DNA of 64,000 bases from Fortiea contorta PCC 7126 (GCF_000332295.1 NZ_KB235930.1:5049895-5113894); one strand, 5' to 3'. Positions 28,044 to 37,739 are shown, counted from the first letter of the stretch. Notes: generated by a model not told the origin, from the sequence alone. Program-made: numbers and translations.

Positions 28044-29669
28044 ATGACAAAGACTTTTTGGAGACTTGTAAAAGTAAGTCCAGTTGTTCTGGCGGCTACA
28101 TTCCTTGCTGCTAACAGCGCCTCAGCGGTAGAAGCTCAAGAGAAGATCACAACTGTAGCTCAGTTGTCGCAAGAATCGAATAACATCGGTCAGGTAACTT
28201 CCGTTTCTCAGTTCTCCGATGTGCAACCCACAGATTGGGCGTTCCAAGCTTTACAATCTCTAGTTGAGCGCTATGGCTGTATCGCTGGTTATCCCAACGG
28301 GACCTATCGTGGAAACCGTGCTCTGACCCGTTATGAATTTGCTGCAGGTTTGAACGCCTGTTTAGACCGGGTTAACGAATTAATTGCGACAGCTACCGCT
28401 GACTTGGTAAACAAGCAAGACTTAGCTACCTTACAGCGTTTACAAGAAGAATTTTCCGCTGAATTAGCTACCTTACGCGGTCGCGTTGATGCTTTAGAAG
28501 CTCGCACCGCAGAATTAGAAGCTAACCAATTCTCCACCACCACCAAGTTGGTTGGGGAAGCAATCTTCAGCATCTCTCAAGCCTTTGGTGACAGAAGAGC
28601 AGTTGCAGATCCAGCTACACCAGTGGCTGGCGATTTTGAAAGCAACGCTGCTTTTGCTAACCGGGTGCGGTTAAGTTTGTTGAGCAGCTTCACAGGTAAA
28701 GACCAGTTACAAATTCGGTTGTATGCTGGTAACATCATCTCCAATACTGGTGCAGCTGCCGGTAGTGCTACTAACCAGTTAACTGGTACTAACCAAACCC
28801 GCTTGGGTTATGATGGTGACACCACCAACAACGTACAAATTGACAAAATTAACTACGCCTTCAACTTCAGCGATGCAATCCGCGTCAGGATAGAGGCCAC
28901 CGGTGCGAGACTATATGACAACGTAAATACCTTCAACCCGGACTTCACCAGTTCTGGTAGAGGTGCTCTTTCCCGCTACGGACGTTTTAGCCCCATTTAC
29001 CGCCAAGGTGCTAACGGTGCTGGTTTAACTGTTACCTTTGCGCCTCAAAATAGCCCCATCTCTTTTAGTGCGGCTTATTTGGCTAATAATGCTAACAACC
29101 CTGGATCTGCAACCGGAGTTTTCGATGGTAGCAACACCATCTTCGGTCAGTTAAGCTTCAGACCCAGCCAAGCTTTCAACATTGGTCTGACTTACGCTCG
29201 CAGTTACCAAACTACTCCTAACCTGTTTGGTTCCACAGGTAGCTTCCGCGCTAACAATCCTTTCGTTGGTACTCCTCGCGTTGACTCTAACAACTACGGT
29301 GTCCAAGCTACCTTCCAACCCAGTTCTAGTTTGACTGTTGGTGGTTGGGCTGGTTACACCACAGCAGATTCGTTGAGTGGCGCCAGAAGAGACGCAGACT
29401 TCTTCTACTGGGGTGCGACTCTAGGTGTGAAAGACTTTGGTAGAGAAGGAAACGTTCTGGGTGTGATCTTCGGTCAACCACCCAAGGTAACTGGTGGTAG
29501 TGTTGGTAAAGAAAACGGTACTACCTATCATTTAGAAGGTTTATATCGCGTGAGAATCAGCGACAATATCACCGTAACTCCTGGTGTGTTGGTAATCTTC
29601 AATCCTGAGAACAACAACAGAAACGATAACATTTACGTTGGTACTCTGCGGACAACCTTCACCTTCTAG
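28044..29669 (+). CDS. SLH-domain OprB-family porin (iron uptake porin type)
   Basis: Outer-membrane beta-barrel porin tied to peptidoglycan. 541 residues: signal peptide ending near NSASAVEA, an SLH domain (~52-115: FSDVQPTDWAFQALQSLVERYG, GYPNGTYRGNRALTRYEFA), a coiled-coil stalk (ATLQRLQEEFSAELATLRG) and a ~380-residue barrel ending in Phe (TLRTTFTF), as expected for outer-membrane insertion. The family carries inorganic ions, including iron, in cyanobacteria. ATG 28044 is preferred to GTG 28029. A REP-like hairpin follows the stop by 21 bp. Confidence 0.93.
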   Translation: MTKTFWRLVKVSPVVLAATFLAANSASAVEAQEKITTVAQLSQESNNIGQVTSVSQFSDVQPTDWAFQALQSLVERYGCIAGYPNGTYRGNRALTRYEFAAGLNACLDRVNELIATATADLVNKQDLATLQRLQEEFSAELATLRGRVDALEARTAELEANQFSTTTKLVGEAIFSISQAFGDRRAVADPATPVAGDFESNAAFANRVRLSLLSSFTGKDQLQIRLYAGNIISNTGAAAGSATNQLTGTNQTRLGYDGDTTNNVQIDKINYAFNFSDAIRVRIEATGARLYDNVNTFNPDFTSSGRGALSRYGRFSPIYRQGANGAGLTVTFAPQNSPISFSAAYLANNANNPGSATGVFDGSNTIFGQLSFRPSQAFNIGLTYARSYQTTPNLFGSTGSFRANNPFVGTPRVDSNNYGVQATFQPSSSLTVGGWAGYTTADSLSGARRDADFFYWGATLGVKDFGREGNVLGVIFGQPPKVTGGSVGKENGTTYHLEGLYRVRISDNITVTPGVLVIFNPENNNRNDNIYVGTLRTTFTF

Positions 29670-29690
29670 ATTTGGTGATGCGATCAGTGG

Positions 29691-29714
29691 TAGGGGCGAA
29701 CGGCCGTTCGCCCT
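29691..29714. repeat. REP-like palindrome, second copy
   Basis: taggggcgaacggccgttcgccc; matches 10650-10673 except in the centre. It may also act as a transcription stop for the porin gene. Confidence 0.7.
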
Positions 29715-29829
29715 TAGATCATTTCTGGAGATGTCTCTTGACTGATGATTGGAACACAGATGAAACGTTTGGAGATCGCATCATTACCGCCTACAACCCT
29801 ACAATATTGTAGGCAGTAAATTTATCCTC

Positions 29830-29970
29830 CTAGTATCCTGCTAGCAATGCATCACGGAGAAAGACATATTGTAGTTCAAAGCCAACCGGTTCGAGCCTAG
29901 ACCATAACTCTTTTGCTTGAGCAGAAAGTTCATAGTCAGATGGTACTGGAACAATCGTGGAATTTTCCAT
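29830..29970 (-). CDS. Small ORF, 46 residues
   Basis: ATG 29970 to TAG 29830, too short for usual gene calling. The product, with blocks STIVPVPSDYELSAQAKELW and LEPVGFELQYVFLRD, is polar and well composed, with no low-complexity sequence. aaagg lies only 1-2 bp from the ATG, so the initiation signal is weak. No family recognised. It could be a conserved small protein or the remnant of a larger gene. Confidence 0.45.
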   Translation of the reverse strand: MENSTIVPVPSDYELSAQAKELWSRLEPVGFELQYVFLRDALLAGY

Positions 29971-30103
29971 GCCTTTTGGGGATACAACAAGTTTGAAATC
30001 GCGGGACTAGTCCCTCACCTCTTTTCCAAGAAAATTACGTAAGCATTGTAAATTATTGTAAAATCTCAAGTGCATTAACAATCTCAAACAGGAAAAGCTG
30101 ATT

Positions 30104-30541
30104 ATGGCTCTAGCAGTCGGAACGAATGCACCTGCATTTACCGCCAAAGATACCAACGGTAACACTGTCTCGTTATCTGATTTTGCTGGTAAGACGGTTG
30201 TTTTATATTTTTACCCTAAAGATGATACCCCAGGTTGCACTAAACAAGCTTGCAGCTTCCGGGATGCCCAATCTGAATATCAAGGTAAAGATGTTGTCGT
30301 GCTGGGAGTGAGCGCCGATGATGAAGCGTCCCATCAAGCATTCACTGCCAAATATAATTTAAATTTTCCCTTACTAGCTGACACAGATAAAAGTCTCATC
30401 GCCGCTTACGATGTTGATGGTGGTGGTTATGCCAAGCGCGTCACCTACGTCATCGACCCCAACGGTAAGATTATCCATGTAGACGCTAGTGTTAATACCA
30501 CAACCCACGCTGGCGATGTTTTAGCGACACTGGGTTTATAG
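30104..30541 (+). CDS. bcp: Peroxiredoxin, PrxQ/BCP family
   Basis: Thiol peroxidase that reduces H2O2 and organic hydroperoxides using thioredoxin. 145 residues with the thioredoxin fold; peroxidatic Cys in YPKDDTPGCT and resolving Cys five residues later in KQACSFRD, the PrxQ/BCP arrangement. Start ATG 30104 follows caggaaaag. Monocistronic, with two hairpins after the stop. Confidence 0.95.
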   Translation: MALAVGTNAPAFTAKDTNGNTVSLSDFAGKTVVLYFYPKDDTPGCTKQACSFRDAQSEYQGKDVVVLGVSADDEASHQAFTAKYNLNFPLLADTDKSLIAAYDVDGGGYAKRVTYVIDPNGKIIHVDASVNTTTHAGDVLATLGL

Positions 30542-30558
30542 TTTTGCCGATTTCAACG

Positions 30559-30590
30559 TTGTGGAGACGAGAAATTTCCCGTCTCCACAA
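30559..30590 (+). terminator. Hairpin after the peroxiredoxin gene
   Basis: An 11-bp perfect stem (ttgtggagacg / cgtctccacaa, 30559-30569 and 30580-30590) located 18 bp after the stop, followed by aaaattttc. A second pair of small hairpins (cagcac/gtgctg and aggact/agtcct) follows at 30611-30648 and looks like dispersed palindromic repeats. Confidence 0.65.
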
Positions 30591-30790
30591 AATTTTCATA
30601 AGTTTGTTTTCAGCACTTTAGTGCTGACAAATCCAGGACTGAAGTCCTGACACAATGTTAAATAGGGAACTCTTAAGGGGTAACAAGCAACAGAATGTTT
30701 CAAACGGGGATTTATACCCCACCGGAAACTTGCTACTTGATAGTTGTAGAGATACCCAACTCAAGCGAGGTAACTCAAATTGAAAAAACT

Positions 30791-30826
30791 ATTCCCTGTT
30801 CCCTATTCCCTATTCCCTATTCCCTT
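30791..30826. repeat. Heptamer tandem repeat (ttcccta)n
   Basis: Five units of ttccctg/ttcccta immediately downstream of the PEP-CTERM gene's stop. Confidence 0.85.
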
Positions 30827-30837
30827 CTTTGATCAGA

Positions 30838-31476
30838 CTACGCTGATTGTGAAGCTTTGTGCTTACGCTTCATCCACAAGCCCATACCAGCAGCAACTGC
30901 AGTCGCAGTCATGGTCAAAGGTTCGGGAACAGGTTGAGCGTTCACACTGTTAACACTGAGTGCTCCAGAGCCTGTACCGCCTGAAAATGCGGTGTAATCA
31001 GAGAAAAATCCCGTCCCAATACCTGTACCGGTAAAGTTGGGGTTGAATTGAAAAATCAAATTCATCACATCCAACCCTGACGTGTTATAGCCGCTGTTAT
31101 CGGAGATTAGCATTGTATTGTTATTGATATAGCTATCAACTTGAATCGCACTGCTACTCAGAGTCTTCAAAATATTGTTGGAAGCGTTGCGTAAATTCAC
31201 CATCCAACTGGTTAAAGGTACGTTGGTATTGCTGGGTAACAGATCTGTATCTACTTCAAAAAACCCATCAAAGGAACCACCTTGCAAGTTTACACTGATT
31301 CCATTAGGGTTAGGCCCATCAAAAGGAGATTGGAGTTTTACCGCTGTGTTCTCAAATGTACCGTTGAGAGTGAACGCCTTGATATTAGCAGCATTCGCGG
31401 GGGCTGTAGCTACAGCAGCCAGCATACCAACACCAAGAGCTGCGACAGCTGCGGCTTTTTTCAATGATGTCAACAT
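30838..31476 (-). CDS. PEP-CTERM sorting domain protein
   Basis: 212 residues: signal peptide ending near ATAPANA, a beta-rich body, and a C-terminal PEP-CTERM tag (PVPEPLTMTATAVAAG, hydrophobic helix, then basic KRKHK). Such proteins are thought to be sorted to the cell surface by exosortase; no exosortase is in the window. ggag precedes the ATG at a wide spacing. Function of the body is unknown. Confidence 0.88.
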   Translation of the reverse strand: MLTSLKKAAAVAALGVGMLAAVATAPANAANIKAFTLNGTFENTAVKLQSPFDGPNPNGISVNLQGGSFDGFFEVDTDLLPSNTNVPLTSWMVNLRNASNNILKTLSSSAIQVDSYINNNTMLISDNSGYNTSGLDVMNLIFQFNPNFTGTGIGTGFFSDYTAFSGGTGSGALSVNSVNAQPVPEPLTMTATAVAAGMGLWMKRKHKASQSA

Positions 31477-31988
31477 GAGTCGAGTTTCTCCAAATTAAAA
31501 ATACAACAGTTGAATGAGTGCGATTTGCTAATCAACAGTACGTACAACGCCCACGCTCCGACTTCACAATATATCTACTTAAATAACTGTTTTGAATTGT
31601 CGTTGATTTCGCACCTCAGAGCCGCTTTCATTTCCTTAAACCATATTTGTTCGACGGGCGCAAACGAGTTGTGTCTGTTGACCATGGTTTAATGAGGCGA
31701 ATGTGGCTGCACTGAAACATGATGTCATGTGTAATTGACAAGCGCAATAATTAAGATGTATCGCTTTACACAAAATAAACATAACTGCAAACGTAACAAT
31801 TGCAACGTCTACAGGTAAAAATGCATTTTTCTCTGGGTAAGATTTCTGGGAATTTTTAATTAAAACTTTACTAAATTACAGGTAATACTGAAAAAGCAGA
31901 AGCCATGGGAGTAAAACTGCGGAAATAAAATGCCGATCAAGATAAAATTTAAACTACTGCGATCGCTAAGGGAAAGGCAAACAAATCG
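31477..31988. other. Intergenic region
   Basis: About 510 bp holding the PEP-CTERM promoter. There is an inverted repeat taaaccat/atggttta (31637-31644 and 31683-31690). The open frame 31510-31692 lacks coding character. Nothing else was identified. Confidence 0.4.
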
Positions 31989-32126
31989 ATGAAAGACCGC
32001 AGACATCACAACAACAAGGGCCATCAGCAAATTCGTACTCACAAAACCTTAAGCCAAGTGCAGCGCATAGCGCAACGTTTAGGAATTCCCTTTACTTTTT
32101 TAAAATCGCCGAAAAAGCGTCGGTAA
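31989..32126 (+). CDS. Small basic protein, 45 residues
   Basis: ATG 31989 to TAA 32124-32126, preceded by ggaaagg at ideal distance (31973-31979). The product is strongly basic (KDRRHHNNKGHQQ, then LSQVQRIAQRLGIPFTFLK and SPKKRR) and contains a helix resembling a small nucleic-acid-binding segment. Its composition and ribosome-binding site argue for a real gene missed because of length. Function unknown; an RNA or DNA contact is only an inference from charge. Confidence 0.55.
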   Translation: MKDRRHHNNKGHQQIRTHKTLSQVQRIAQRLGIPFTFLKSPKKRR

Positions 32127-32188
32127 CTGGGCGTCGAGAAAGCGATCGCTCGATGGGACAATGAGGATGAGTCTCTTGTGAATCTGTG

Positions 32189-33373
32189 ATGACTAGTATT
32201 TCTCAGGCAAAAGCTCTGCTCAATCAACATCGACAGATGTTTCCAGCTTTAGGAAATAAGGCTTATTTTAATTATGGTGGACAAGGGCCTATGCCCCAAG
32301 GGGCGCTAGATGCAATTACTGACGCGCAAACTCGCACCCAGGATTTAGGCCCTTTTAGCACTGAGGTGGGTCTTTGGATCGATCAAGAAATTCAAGTCAC
32401 ACGAGAAGCGATCGCTTCTGAGTTACACGTCTCACCCCAAACCATTACACTCACAGAAAATGTTACTGTCGGTTGCAATATCGCTCTTTGGGGTCTTGAC
32501 TGGCACCCAGGCGACCACATATTATTATCAGACTGTGAGCACCCTGGGGTAATTGCGACTACACAGGAAATCGCTCGCAGATTCGCTGTGGAAGTTACCA
32601 CCTGTCCCTTGATGGCGACTCTCAATCAAGGCGACCCCGTAGCAGCGATCGCCCGACACCTGCGCCCCCACACGCGCCTTGTGGTATTAAGTCACGTCCT
32701 CTGGAACACAGGACAAGTTTTACCTCTTGACAAAATAATTGCAGTATGCAAGCAAAATAACAGTTTACTTCTAGTAGACGCGGCTCAGTCTGTGGGAGCA
32801 TTGCCCCTCAACTTAACAGAATTAGGCGTAGATTTCTATGCTTTCACCGGTCACAAGTGGTTGTGCGGCCCCGCAGGTGTAGGTGGTTTGTATGTGCACC
32901 CAGAAGCCAACGCCAGCTTGCATCCCACATTTATCGGCTTGCGTGGCGTTATTGTTAATAGTGAAGCCCAACCGGTGAATTGGCGTCCAGGTGGGCAAAG
33001 ATATGAAGTAGCGACATCAGCCTTTCCGTTATATGCTGGGTTGAGAACAGCGATCGCAGTTCATCATCAATGGGGAACACCGCAACAACGCTACGAGCAA
33101 ATTCTCCATAACAGCGAATATCTGTGGCGACAATTAGCAACATTAGCAAATATCAAATCTCTTTGCACTTCCCCACCCACAAGCGGTATAGTCTCATTCC
33201 AAATCCCCAACCAACCCCAAGCCCACACCAAACTAGTACAATTTCTAGAATCACAAAGATTCCTAACTCGAACCATTGCTAACCCCAGTTGTGTCAGAGT
33301 TACCGTCCATTACTTAACTTTAGAATCAGAAATTGAGCAATTAATTGCAGTGATGCAAGAGTTTTTTCAATAG
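32189..33373 (+). CDS. Cysteine/cystine C-S lyase, C-DES-like class V PLP enzyme
   Basis: 394 residues of the NifS/CsdA-related class V aminotransferase fold. KAYFNYGGQGPMPQGAL, TLTENVTVGCNIALWG, LLSDCEHPGV and the PLP lysine motif FTGHKWLCGPAG resemble the Synechocystis cystine lyase C-DES, which releases persulfide, pyruvate and ammonia from cystine. A role as sulfur donor for Fe-S clusters is possible. As a C-S lyase, it could also do the last, PLP-dependent step of ergothioneine synthesis, for which no dedicated EgtE is seen; that is inference. ATG 32189 follows a GTG by one codon. Confidence 0.85.
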   Translation: MTSISQAKALLNQHRQMFPALGNKAYFNYGGQGPMPQGALDAITDAQTRTQDLGPFSTEVGLWIDQEIQVTREAIASELHVSPQTITLTENVTVGCNIALWGLDWHPGDHILLSDCEHPGVIATTQEIARRFAVEVTTCPLMATLNQGDPVAAIARHLRPHTRLVVLSHVLWNTGQVLPLDKIIAVCKQNNSLLLVDAAQSVGALPLNLTELGVDFYAFTGHKWLCGPAGVGGLYVHPEANASLHPTFIGLRGVIVNSEAQPVNWRPGGQRYEVATSAFPLYAGLRTAIAVHHQWGTPQQRYEQILHNSEYLWRQLATLANIKSLCTSPPTSGIVSFQIPNQPQAHTKLVQFLESQRFLTRTIANPSCVRVTVHYLTLESEIEQLIAVMQEFFQ

Positions 33374-33527
33374 CAAAATTTTGTTGTGAAATAGGCGTTG
33401 TTAAATGATGGGATAATTTTTGTCTCACGCTTTTAACGCAGTCGTTCCCTAATCCCTATCCCCTATCCCCTGCTATGTGTTATGACAGAACAGATCAAGA
33501 TTTGCATACCAATTCTTCATTATTTAT

Positions 33528-34631
33528 ATGCAACGCCCAACATTATACATAGCAATCACAAACCACGGCTTTGGTCATGCGACACGTACCGCATCTCTCG
33601 CCGCAACTATTCAAAAATTATGTCCAGAAGTGTTGTTAATTATGGTGACTACTGCTCCTCGGTGGTTGCTAGAATGTTACATCGAAGGTGATTTTATCCA
33701 TCGTCCCCGCGCATTCGATTTAGGTGTAGTGCAATCAGATAGTTTGACAATGGATAAAGATGCGACTTTAGCCAAATTGCGAGAAATTAAACAACAACAA
33801 AATTCGCTGATTGCTTCAGAAGTAAATTTCATTCGTCAAAATCGTGTCAATCTTATTTTGGCAGATATTCCTTTTCTCGCTTCACTGATAGCTAAAGCTG
33901 CAAATATTCCTTGCTGGATGATGAGTAACTTTGGTTGGGACTTGATCTATCGCAGTTGGGGAGGCGAATTTGCTGCGATTGCTGATTGGATTAGTGATTG
34001 TTATTCCCAATGCGATCGCTTATTTCGGCTTCCTTTCCATGAACCGATGCAGGCTTTTAATAATATCATCGATGTTGGTTTGACTGGCGGTAATCCCCGT
34101 TATTCTGCTGAGGATTTGCGTGAGAAATGGGGTATAACTGCACCCAGAGAAAAGACTATTTTATTAACTTTTGGAGGTTTGGGTTTAGAGGCGATTCCCT
34201 ATGAAAATTTACGGCAATTTCCAGATTATCAATTCATTGTTTTTGATAAATCTGTGCCTGATTTACCTAATATTTTAAAAATCAATGATGTCAAATACCG
34301 CCCTGTAGATTTTATGGCAATTTGTGAGCGAATCATATCTAAACCCGGCTATGGTACTTTTGCAGAAGCCACAAAATTAGATGTACCTGTGGTGACTATT
34401 ACTCGTGATGATTTTGCCGAAGCGCCTTTCCTCCTCGACGGGATTAGTAATTATAATCAGCACCGAATTCTTTCACCATCGGAGTTTTTTAAAAACAATT
34501 GGGACTTTATTTCTCAACCACTCCAACCACCAAAAAAATCTCTAGCGCTGGCTAAAGATGGTAATGAATTTATCGCCAAAGCAGCAATAGAATTCGTATC
34601 CTCAACGCTCCATGCTCCTAATTTCCCATAG
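33528..34631 (+). CDS. GT-B fold glycosyltransferase-like protein
   Basis: 367 residues. N-terminal AITNHGFGHATRTASLAA resembles the glycan-binding loop of MurG/UGT-like GT28 enzymes, and the C-terminal half has TFGGLG and KPGYGTFAEATKLDVPVV, the nucleotide-sugar-binding region. Sugar donor and acceptor cannot be told. Its 3' end overlaps the convergent flavoprotein gene by 14 bp. Confidence 0.8.
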   Translation: MQRPTLYIAITNHGFGHATRTASLAATIQKLCPEVLLIMVTTAPRWLLECYIEGDFIHRPRAFDLGVVQSDSLTMDKDATLAKLREIKQQQNSLIASEVNFIRQNRVNLILADIPFLASLIAKAANIPCWMMSNFGWDLIYRSWGGEFAAIADWISDCYSQCDRLFRLPFHEPMQAFNNIIDVGLTGGNPRYSAEDLREKWGITAPREKTILLTFGGLGLEAIPYENLRQFPDYQFIVFDKSVPDLPNILKINDVKYRPVDFMAICERIISKPGYGTFAEATKLDVPVVTITRDDFAEAPFLLDGISNYNQHRILSPSEFFKNNWDFISQPLQPPKKSLALAKDGNEFIAKAAIEFVSSTLHAPNFP

Positions 34632-35850
34632 CATTACCTGCTAAATATGCAGTCGTCCACGCACTTTGAAAATTAAATCCGCCGGTAACGCCATCTATAT
34701 CTAAAATTTCACCTGCAAAGTATAAACCAGGAATTAACCGACTTTCCATCGTCTTGAAGTTAACTTCTTTGAGATTAACTCCACCACAAGTAACAAATTC
34801 TTCTTTGAAAGCGCCTTTACCTTTAATCAAGTATTCTCCTTGAGTGATTTCTTGTAACAGTTGATTTAAGGTTTTGTTAGATATTTCTGCCCAACGCTCC
34901 TCTGCAGTTATACCGATGCGGGTGATAATGTATTGCCAGAGGCGATGGGGTAAATCAACACCACGATGCAATGCTATCGGGCGTTTACCCCATTCATTTT
35001 TGATAGCTAAGATTTTTTCCCGTACTTGTTCTGATGATAAATCAGGCAACCAATTAACTAGTAATGTAGCTTGATAGTGGCTGTCATGTAAAACTCTTGC
35101 GCCCCAAGCCGAAAGCTTCAAAACAGCAGGGCCGCTCATACCCCAGTGGGTGATGAGTAAGGGGCCGTTTTGCTCTAGTTGGGTTTTCCCACCAGCAGAC
35201 AACTGCAATTGTACTGGGTTCACGCTGACCCCGGCTAAGGCTCTCAGTTTTTGGTCGAGAATATTAAAGGTGAATAGTGAGGGTACAGGCGGTTCGATGT
35301 GATGACCCAACTCTTGGAGGATTTTATAACCGCTGATGCTACTTCCTGTCGCTAATAATAAGCGATCGCACTCAATAATTTCTCCGGTTTTGCAAACAAT
35401 CTCAAACTGATTTTTCCCTCGTTTCACCGAGACAACAGGCGTCCCAATGCGAATTTCTACCCCATTCGTCGCCGCAGTTTTAATCAAACACTCGACAATT
35501 GTCTCGGAACTATCGGTAATAGGAAACATTCGCCCGTCGGCTTCGGTTTTTAGCCTGACTCCGCGCTCTGCAAACCAAGTTACCGTATCTTGCGCTTGAA
35601 AGCGAGTGAACGCACCCCGCAAAGCCTTACCACCCCGTGGATAATTTTGCACCAACCCTTCAGCTTCAAAGCAAGCGTGAGTCACATTACAGCGACCCCC
35701 ACCAGAAATCAGCACTTTTGCTAGTGGTTGGCGACTAGCTTCGATGAGAGTGACATGGGCGTGGGGATTAGCTTGAGCACAAGCGATCGCCCCAAAAAAT
35801 CCCGCCGCTCCGCCCCCAATAACTACAATTCGTAACGATAACAAGTTCAA
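34618..35850 (-). CDS. HI0933-family NAD(P)/FAD-dependent oxidoreductase
   Basis: 410 residues: Rossmann FAD-binding IVVIGGGAAGFFGAIA, family-specific ISGGGRCNVTH, LLLATGSSI and C-terminal GLYFAGEILDIDGVTGGFNFQ, which defines the HI0933/BaiN-like flavoprotein family. Physiological substrate unknown. There is no ATG; TTG 35850 is chosen because gagag lies a few bases upstream. Convergent overlap with the glycosyltransferase gene. Confidence 0.88.
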   Translation of the reverse strand: MNLLSLRIVVIGGGAAGFFGAIACAQANPHAHVTLIEASRQPLAKVLISGGGRCNVTHACFEAEGLVQNYPRGGKALRGAFTRFQAQDTVTWFAERGVRLKTEADGRMFPITDSSETIVECLIKTAATNGVEIRIGTPVVSVKRGKNQFEIVCKTGEIIECDRLLLATGSSISGYKILQELGHHIEPPVPSLFTFNILDQKLRALAGVSVNPVQLQLSAGGKTQLEQNGPLLITHWGMSGPAVLKLSAWGARVLHDSHYQATLLVNWLPDLSSEQVREKILAIKNEWGKRPIALHRGVDLPHRLWQYIITRIGITAEERWAEISNKTLNQLLQEITQGEYLIKGKGAFKEEFVTCGGVNLKEVNFKTMESRLIPGLYFAGEILDIDGVTGGFNFQSAWTTAYLAGNAMGN

Positions 35851-36104
35851 AAATCTCTCAACAATACCTGAATTTATGAGGATTATAACAATTTGTCATT
35901 CAGGGTTGGTATGAGTACTACTTGACAATTACCCACCATCAAGCGCATGTTATAATTATTACGTTGCACTTTACACAAAAAAGATATGTTTTTAGACTGG
36001 TTTTCATCAAGCTTTTTCCGACGGCATTTCACAGATAGTTTTATCTTCCTTAAATGATTAGACTTAGTGAAATTACGTTCTTTAAAGTTAAAAATAACAC
36101 AAAC

Positions 36105-36299
36105 TTAAAACCGTAACCAAGTTTTTTGGACATAACTGAGAATGCCAACAGCGATCGCCCCTAGTAATAATAGCCAGATCACGCCACCGGGAAGAAAAGA
36201 GAGCAAACCAAAACCTCTCAACACCCAAACAGCAATACCCATCCCCAAGAGAACACCGAAGACCTGGGTTAATCTGCGATTTAAAGAAGACTGACTCAT
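36105..36299 (-). CDS. Small two-TM membrane protein
   Basis: 64 residues with two hydrophobic helices (VFGVLLGMGIAVWVLRGFG and GVIWLLLLGAIAVGILSYV) and a short basic end. aaggga lies upstream of ATG 36299. Resembles small conserved cyanobacterial membrane proteins of unknown role; no named family. Confidence 0.65.
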   Translation of the reverse strand: MSQSSLNRRLTQVFGVLLGMGIAVWVLRGFGLLSFLPGGVIWLLLLGAIAVGILSYVQKTWLRF

Positions 36300-36596
36300 C
36301 AAATTTCCCTTTTAACTTGCATAGTCGTTTGTGTTTGTGCCATTCTAGCTGTTGCCAACGTAATTTTTAATCTAGAACTGTTGCTAATGTGAAAAGTACT
36401 TAAAGGTTGAGCCGAATACTCGTAAAAAAAACACAAACTTTTAAGTAAATTCACATAATAATAATCCCAGACTAACTATTTCCGGAAAATTTACCAGTTG
36501 GACTGGAACTAGAATTTAATGGGTTGGACTTGATCTGGTCTGGTGGTCAGTAATTTCCACCTTGTGAAACGGATTAGTGGAGGAGTAGAAATCAAT

Positions 36597-37154
36597 ATGT
36601 CTGCATTTTATAGAACAAACTCAGCAATTCCCGAACCCGAAATCCCCTGGAGCCAAGATGAACAAAAGTTATTGATGCAGGGCGAAATTTTAGTAAAATC
36701 AGGAGCACACACCAAATCGGGTGGTGCAGTTACAGCGTGGATGTACGTACCACTGGTGCGATCGCAAGTATGGCAACAACTTACTGATTATCCTCGTTGG
36801 GTACAGTATTTTCCTGACATTACCAAAAGCGAAGTTTTACAGAGAGGCGAAGCCAAGCGCCTGTATCAAGCAGCACAAAAAGCCTTTCTATTTTTCACAG
36901 CCCAAGTAGAAATTTACCTGAATGTGGTAGAAATCATCGGGCAGCAAATTCAATTTCGCATGGAAAAAGGGACTTTTGAGGACTTTAGAGCCAATTTAGA
37001 GCTAAAAGATTGTGGTAACGGCACATTGGTCGCTTATAATGTCCAAGCTACCCCCAATATCCCGATCCCCTCAATTTTCATTCAACAAGCAATGAATTTT
37101 GAATTGCCTGCAAATATGCGTAAAATGCGACAAGTGCTTTGTAAGGGTCAATAA
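36597..37154 (+). CDS. SRPBCC (START/polyketide cyclase-like) protein
   Basis: 185 residues from ATG 36597, which follows a strong ggaggag (36579-36585). The frame extends upstream to 36543 but lacks a start signal there. The helix-grip fold is suggested by SGAHTKSGGAVTAWMYVPL, WQQLTDYPRWVQYFPDITKS and VEIIGQQIQFRME. Such domains bind hydrophobic ligands; ligand unknown. The DUF924 gene starts 5 bp after its stop, so the two are an operon. Confidence 0.8.
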   Translation: MSAFYRTNSAIPEPEIPWSQDEQKLLMQGEILVKSGAHTKSGGAVTAWMYVPLVRSQVWQQLTDYPRWVQYFPDITKSEVLQRGEAKRLYQAAQKAFLFFTAQVEIYLNVVEIIGQQIQFRMEKGTFEDFRANLELKDCGNGTLVAYNVQATPNIPIPSIFIQQAMNFELPANMRKMRQVLCKGQ

Positions 37155-37159
37155 AGGCA

Positions 37160-37735
37160 ATGTCACAGGCAAAAGCTATCTTGGAGTTTTGGTTTGGTCA
37201 TCCCGATGCGCCTGGTTATGGTAAACCACAAGGTTTTTGGTTTAATAAAACACCAGAGTTTGACGAAGAACTGCGTAGCAGATTCCTCAAAGATTACCAA
37301 AAAGCAGCCGGGGGTTACTTAGATGATTGGATCGACACACCCGAAACTTGTCTAGCATTGATTATATTGCTGGATCAATTTCCTCGAAATATGTTTCGTG
37401 GCACACCTGAAGCTTTTGCAACCGATTGGGAAGCGCTTTCAGCCGCACACCACGCCGTAGCCCAAGGTTACGATCAGGAATTATTACCAGTCCAACGCTG
37501 GTTTATTTATCTACCTTTTGAACACAGCGAGAACTTAGATCATCAGCGTCGCTGTGTGGAACTATTTCAGCAAATCAGTCACGATCTTGATAGTGCGGCG
37601 GCGATTGATTATGCATTACAGCATTTAGAAATAATACAGCGTTTTGGGCGTTTTCCCCATCGCAATATTATTTTAGGACGTACCTCAACATCAGAGGAAA
37701 AAGAATTTTTGCTCAAGCCAAATTCTCTGTTTTAA
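37160..37735 (+). CDS. DUF924 family protein
   Basis: 191 residues, all-helical, with family blocks ILEFWFGH, CLALIILLDQFPRNMFRGTP, YLPFEHSENL and RFGRFPHRNIILGR. Fold is TPR-like; molecular function is not established. Cotranscribed with the SRPBCC gene and followed by an intrinsic terminator. Confidence 0.9.
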   Translation: MSQAKAILEFWFGHPDAPGYGKPQGFWFNKTPEFDEELRSRFLKDYQKAAGGYLDDWIDTPETCLALIILLDQFPRNMFRGTPEAFATDWEALSAAHHAVAQGYDQELLPVQRWFIYLPFEHSENLDHQRRCVELFQQISHDLDSAAAIDYALQHLEIIQRFGRFPHRNIILGRTSTSEEKEFLLKPNSLF

Positions 37736-37739
37736 ATAA

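Noticed and set aside
29880-29905. ggttcgagcc, looks like a tRNA T-arm
   Set aside because: No acceptor stem, anticodon arm or D-arm around it; it lies inside the 46-residue ORF.
31510-31692. 60-codon frame in the PEP-CTERM promoter region
   Set aside because: No ribosome-binding site, atypical composition and no family resemblance.
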